From positions 1 through 7,120 of the forward strand of contig CAJXAS010000097.1 in assembly GCA_913050305.1 (NCBI GenBank): a DNA stretch of 7,120 nt, read 5' to 3'. Each line of letters opens with the position of its first letter. Position 1 is the stretch's first letter. This stretch comes from an uncultured Polaribacter sp. (GTDB lineage Bacteria; Bacteroidota; Bacteroidia; Flavobacteriales; Flavobacteriaceae). The notes below the pieces were generated by a model that did no database searches, was not told the DNA's origin, and worked only from the letters and a program-made list of their open reading frames with translations. The position numbers and the translations under genes are program-made. Positions 6,360-7,120 of the stretch are shown here, piece after piece.

Positions 6360-7120
6360 TTGCAAAGAAAATCGCTTTTAATTATTGGTGCCGTTTGGGT
6401 AGAACCCAATTCTTCTGCTGCAGGAAAGAGAATGTTGCAGTTAATAGCGCAATTTTTAGAAAGGGATTATAAAATAACATTTGCATCACCTGCACAAAAA
6501 AATGAAAAAGCAATCGATTTAATTTCTTTAGGAATTAATGAAGTTGTTATTGCATTAAATAATGTTTCTTTTGACAAGTTTATAAAAGAATTAAATCCAA
6601 CTATTGTGCTATTCGATCGTTTTATGATGGAAGAGCAGTTTGGTTGGCGCGTTGCAGAAAACTGCCCACAAGCCATAAGAATTTTAGATACAGAAGACCT
6701 GCATTGTTTGCGTAAAACAAGGGAATTGTGTCTAAAGCAGCAGGTTCATTTTTCTGTTGATAAATTGCTAAAACAAGACATTACAAAAAGAGAAATTGCA
6801 GCTATTTTAAGATGCGATTTATCTTTAATTATTTCTACTTTTGAAATGGAATTGTTAAAAAATAGGTTTCAAATAGCTGAAAATATTTTAATGTATTTGC
6901 CTTTTTTGTTTGATGAAATTACTGCCAGTCAGCAAAAAAAATGGCAATCTTTTGAAGAAAGAGAACACTTCATTTTTATTGGAAATTTCTTTCACAAACC
7001 AAATGTTGATGCCGTTTTAACCTTGAAAAATAAAGTTTGGACTGCGATTAGAAAGCAGCTTCCAAAAGCAGAAATTCATATTTATGGCGCATATGTAAAT
7101 CAGCAAATTCAAGAATTACA
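6360..7120 (+). CDS. glycosyltransferase, GT-B fold, GT4-like, 3' end cut by window edge
   Basis: The frame is open from 6360 to the window end, 253 codons plus two bases. Residues 5-25 (SLLIIGAVWVEPNSSAAGKRM) give the first strand and loop of a GT-B fold, with the WxEPNSSAAGxR pattern of a Bacteroidota glycosyltransferase group. RILDTEDLHCLR (107-118) is another typical block. HFIFIGNFFHKPNVDAV (203-219) and EIHIYGAYV (238-246) open the second Rossmann domain, where the nucleotide-sugar donor binds; the E/H donor-site residues would lie beyond the edge. The sugar and acceptor cannot be told; a cell-surface glycan or glycoprotein is likely. Start: TTG 6360 follows the previous TAA with no gap and in the same frame. 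The next in-frame ATG (6432) would remove the first strand and the EPNSSAAG loop, so TTG is the best canonical start. Translation probably depends on coupling to the haem gene. Confidence 0.82.
   Translation, partial: MQRKSLLIIGAVWVEPNSSAAGKRMLQLIAQFLERDYKITFASPAQKNEKAIDLISLGINEVVIALNNVSFDKFIKELNPTIVLFDRFMMEEQFGWRVAENCPQAIRILDTEDLHCLRKTRELCLKQQVHFSVDKLLKQDITKREIAAILRCDLSLIISTFEMELLKNRFQIAENILMYLPFLFDEITASQQKKWQSFEEREHFIFIGNFFHKPNVDAVLTLKNKVWTAIRKQLPKAEIHIYGAYVNQQIQEL

Noticed and set aside
6467..6676. Minus-strand open frame of 69 codons
   Set aside because: It lies inside the glycosyltransferase frame and has no recognisable features.

Overview
The window looks like chromosomal DNA of a marine-type flavobacterium (Bacteroidota, class Flavobacteriia; a relative of Polaribacter or Tenacibaculum would fit). 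The reasons are strong AT richness, no Shine-Dalgarno sequences, Bacteroidota-type -7 promoter elements (TAnnTTTG) close to start codons, and protein families typical of the group. The genus is inference.

Layout. Five genes run leftward on the minus strand. From right to left they are lpd (dihydrolipoamide dehydrogenase, 5751-4351), a signal-peptide outer-membrane protein with two apparent beta-barrel halves and a PagL-like C-terminus (4268-3048), pabB (aminodeoxychorismate synthase component I, 3008-1701), an unrecognised 78-residue protein (1597-1361) and tilS (tRNA-Ile lysidine synthetase, from 1324 off the left edge). Two genes run rightward from a 134-base divergent intergenic region: a membrane-anchored CxxCH haem-binding-domain protein (5886-6359) and a GT-B type glycosyltransferase (from 6360 off the right edge). 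The glycosyltransferase starts on the codon directly after the stop of the haem gene, in the same frame. No stretch over 300 bases lacks a gene.

Transcription. A perfect 17-bp hairpin with T-rich flanks separates lpd from the outer-membrane gene. Of the four minus-strand genes downstream of lpd, three have TAnnTTTG and one has a one-base variant, 4 to 8 bases before the preferred ATG. Those mRNAs would be leaderless or nearly so, each with its own promoter. lpd instead has its -7 element 57 bases upstream and a leader holding a GNRA-capped hairpin. These promoter calls rest on the -7 element only; good -33 boxes were not found.

Function. The genes do not form one pathway: central metabolism (lpd), envelope (barrel protein, glycosyltransferase), folate (pabB), tRNA modification (tilS) and a probable periplasmic haem protein. 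I found no mobile element, CRISPR array, tRNA or rRNA, and no clear sign of an undescribed defence or mobile system. The least explained items are the barrel protein with an altered PagL-like active site, the 78-residue protein, the leaderless-type promoter pattern and the stop/TTG gene junction.
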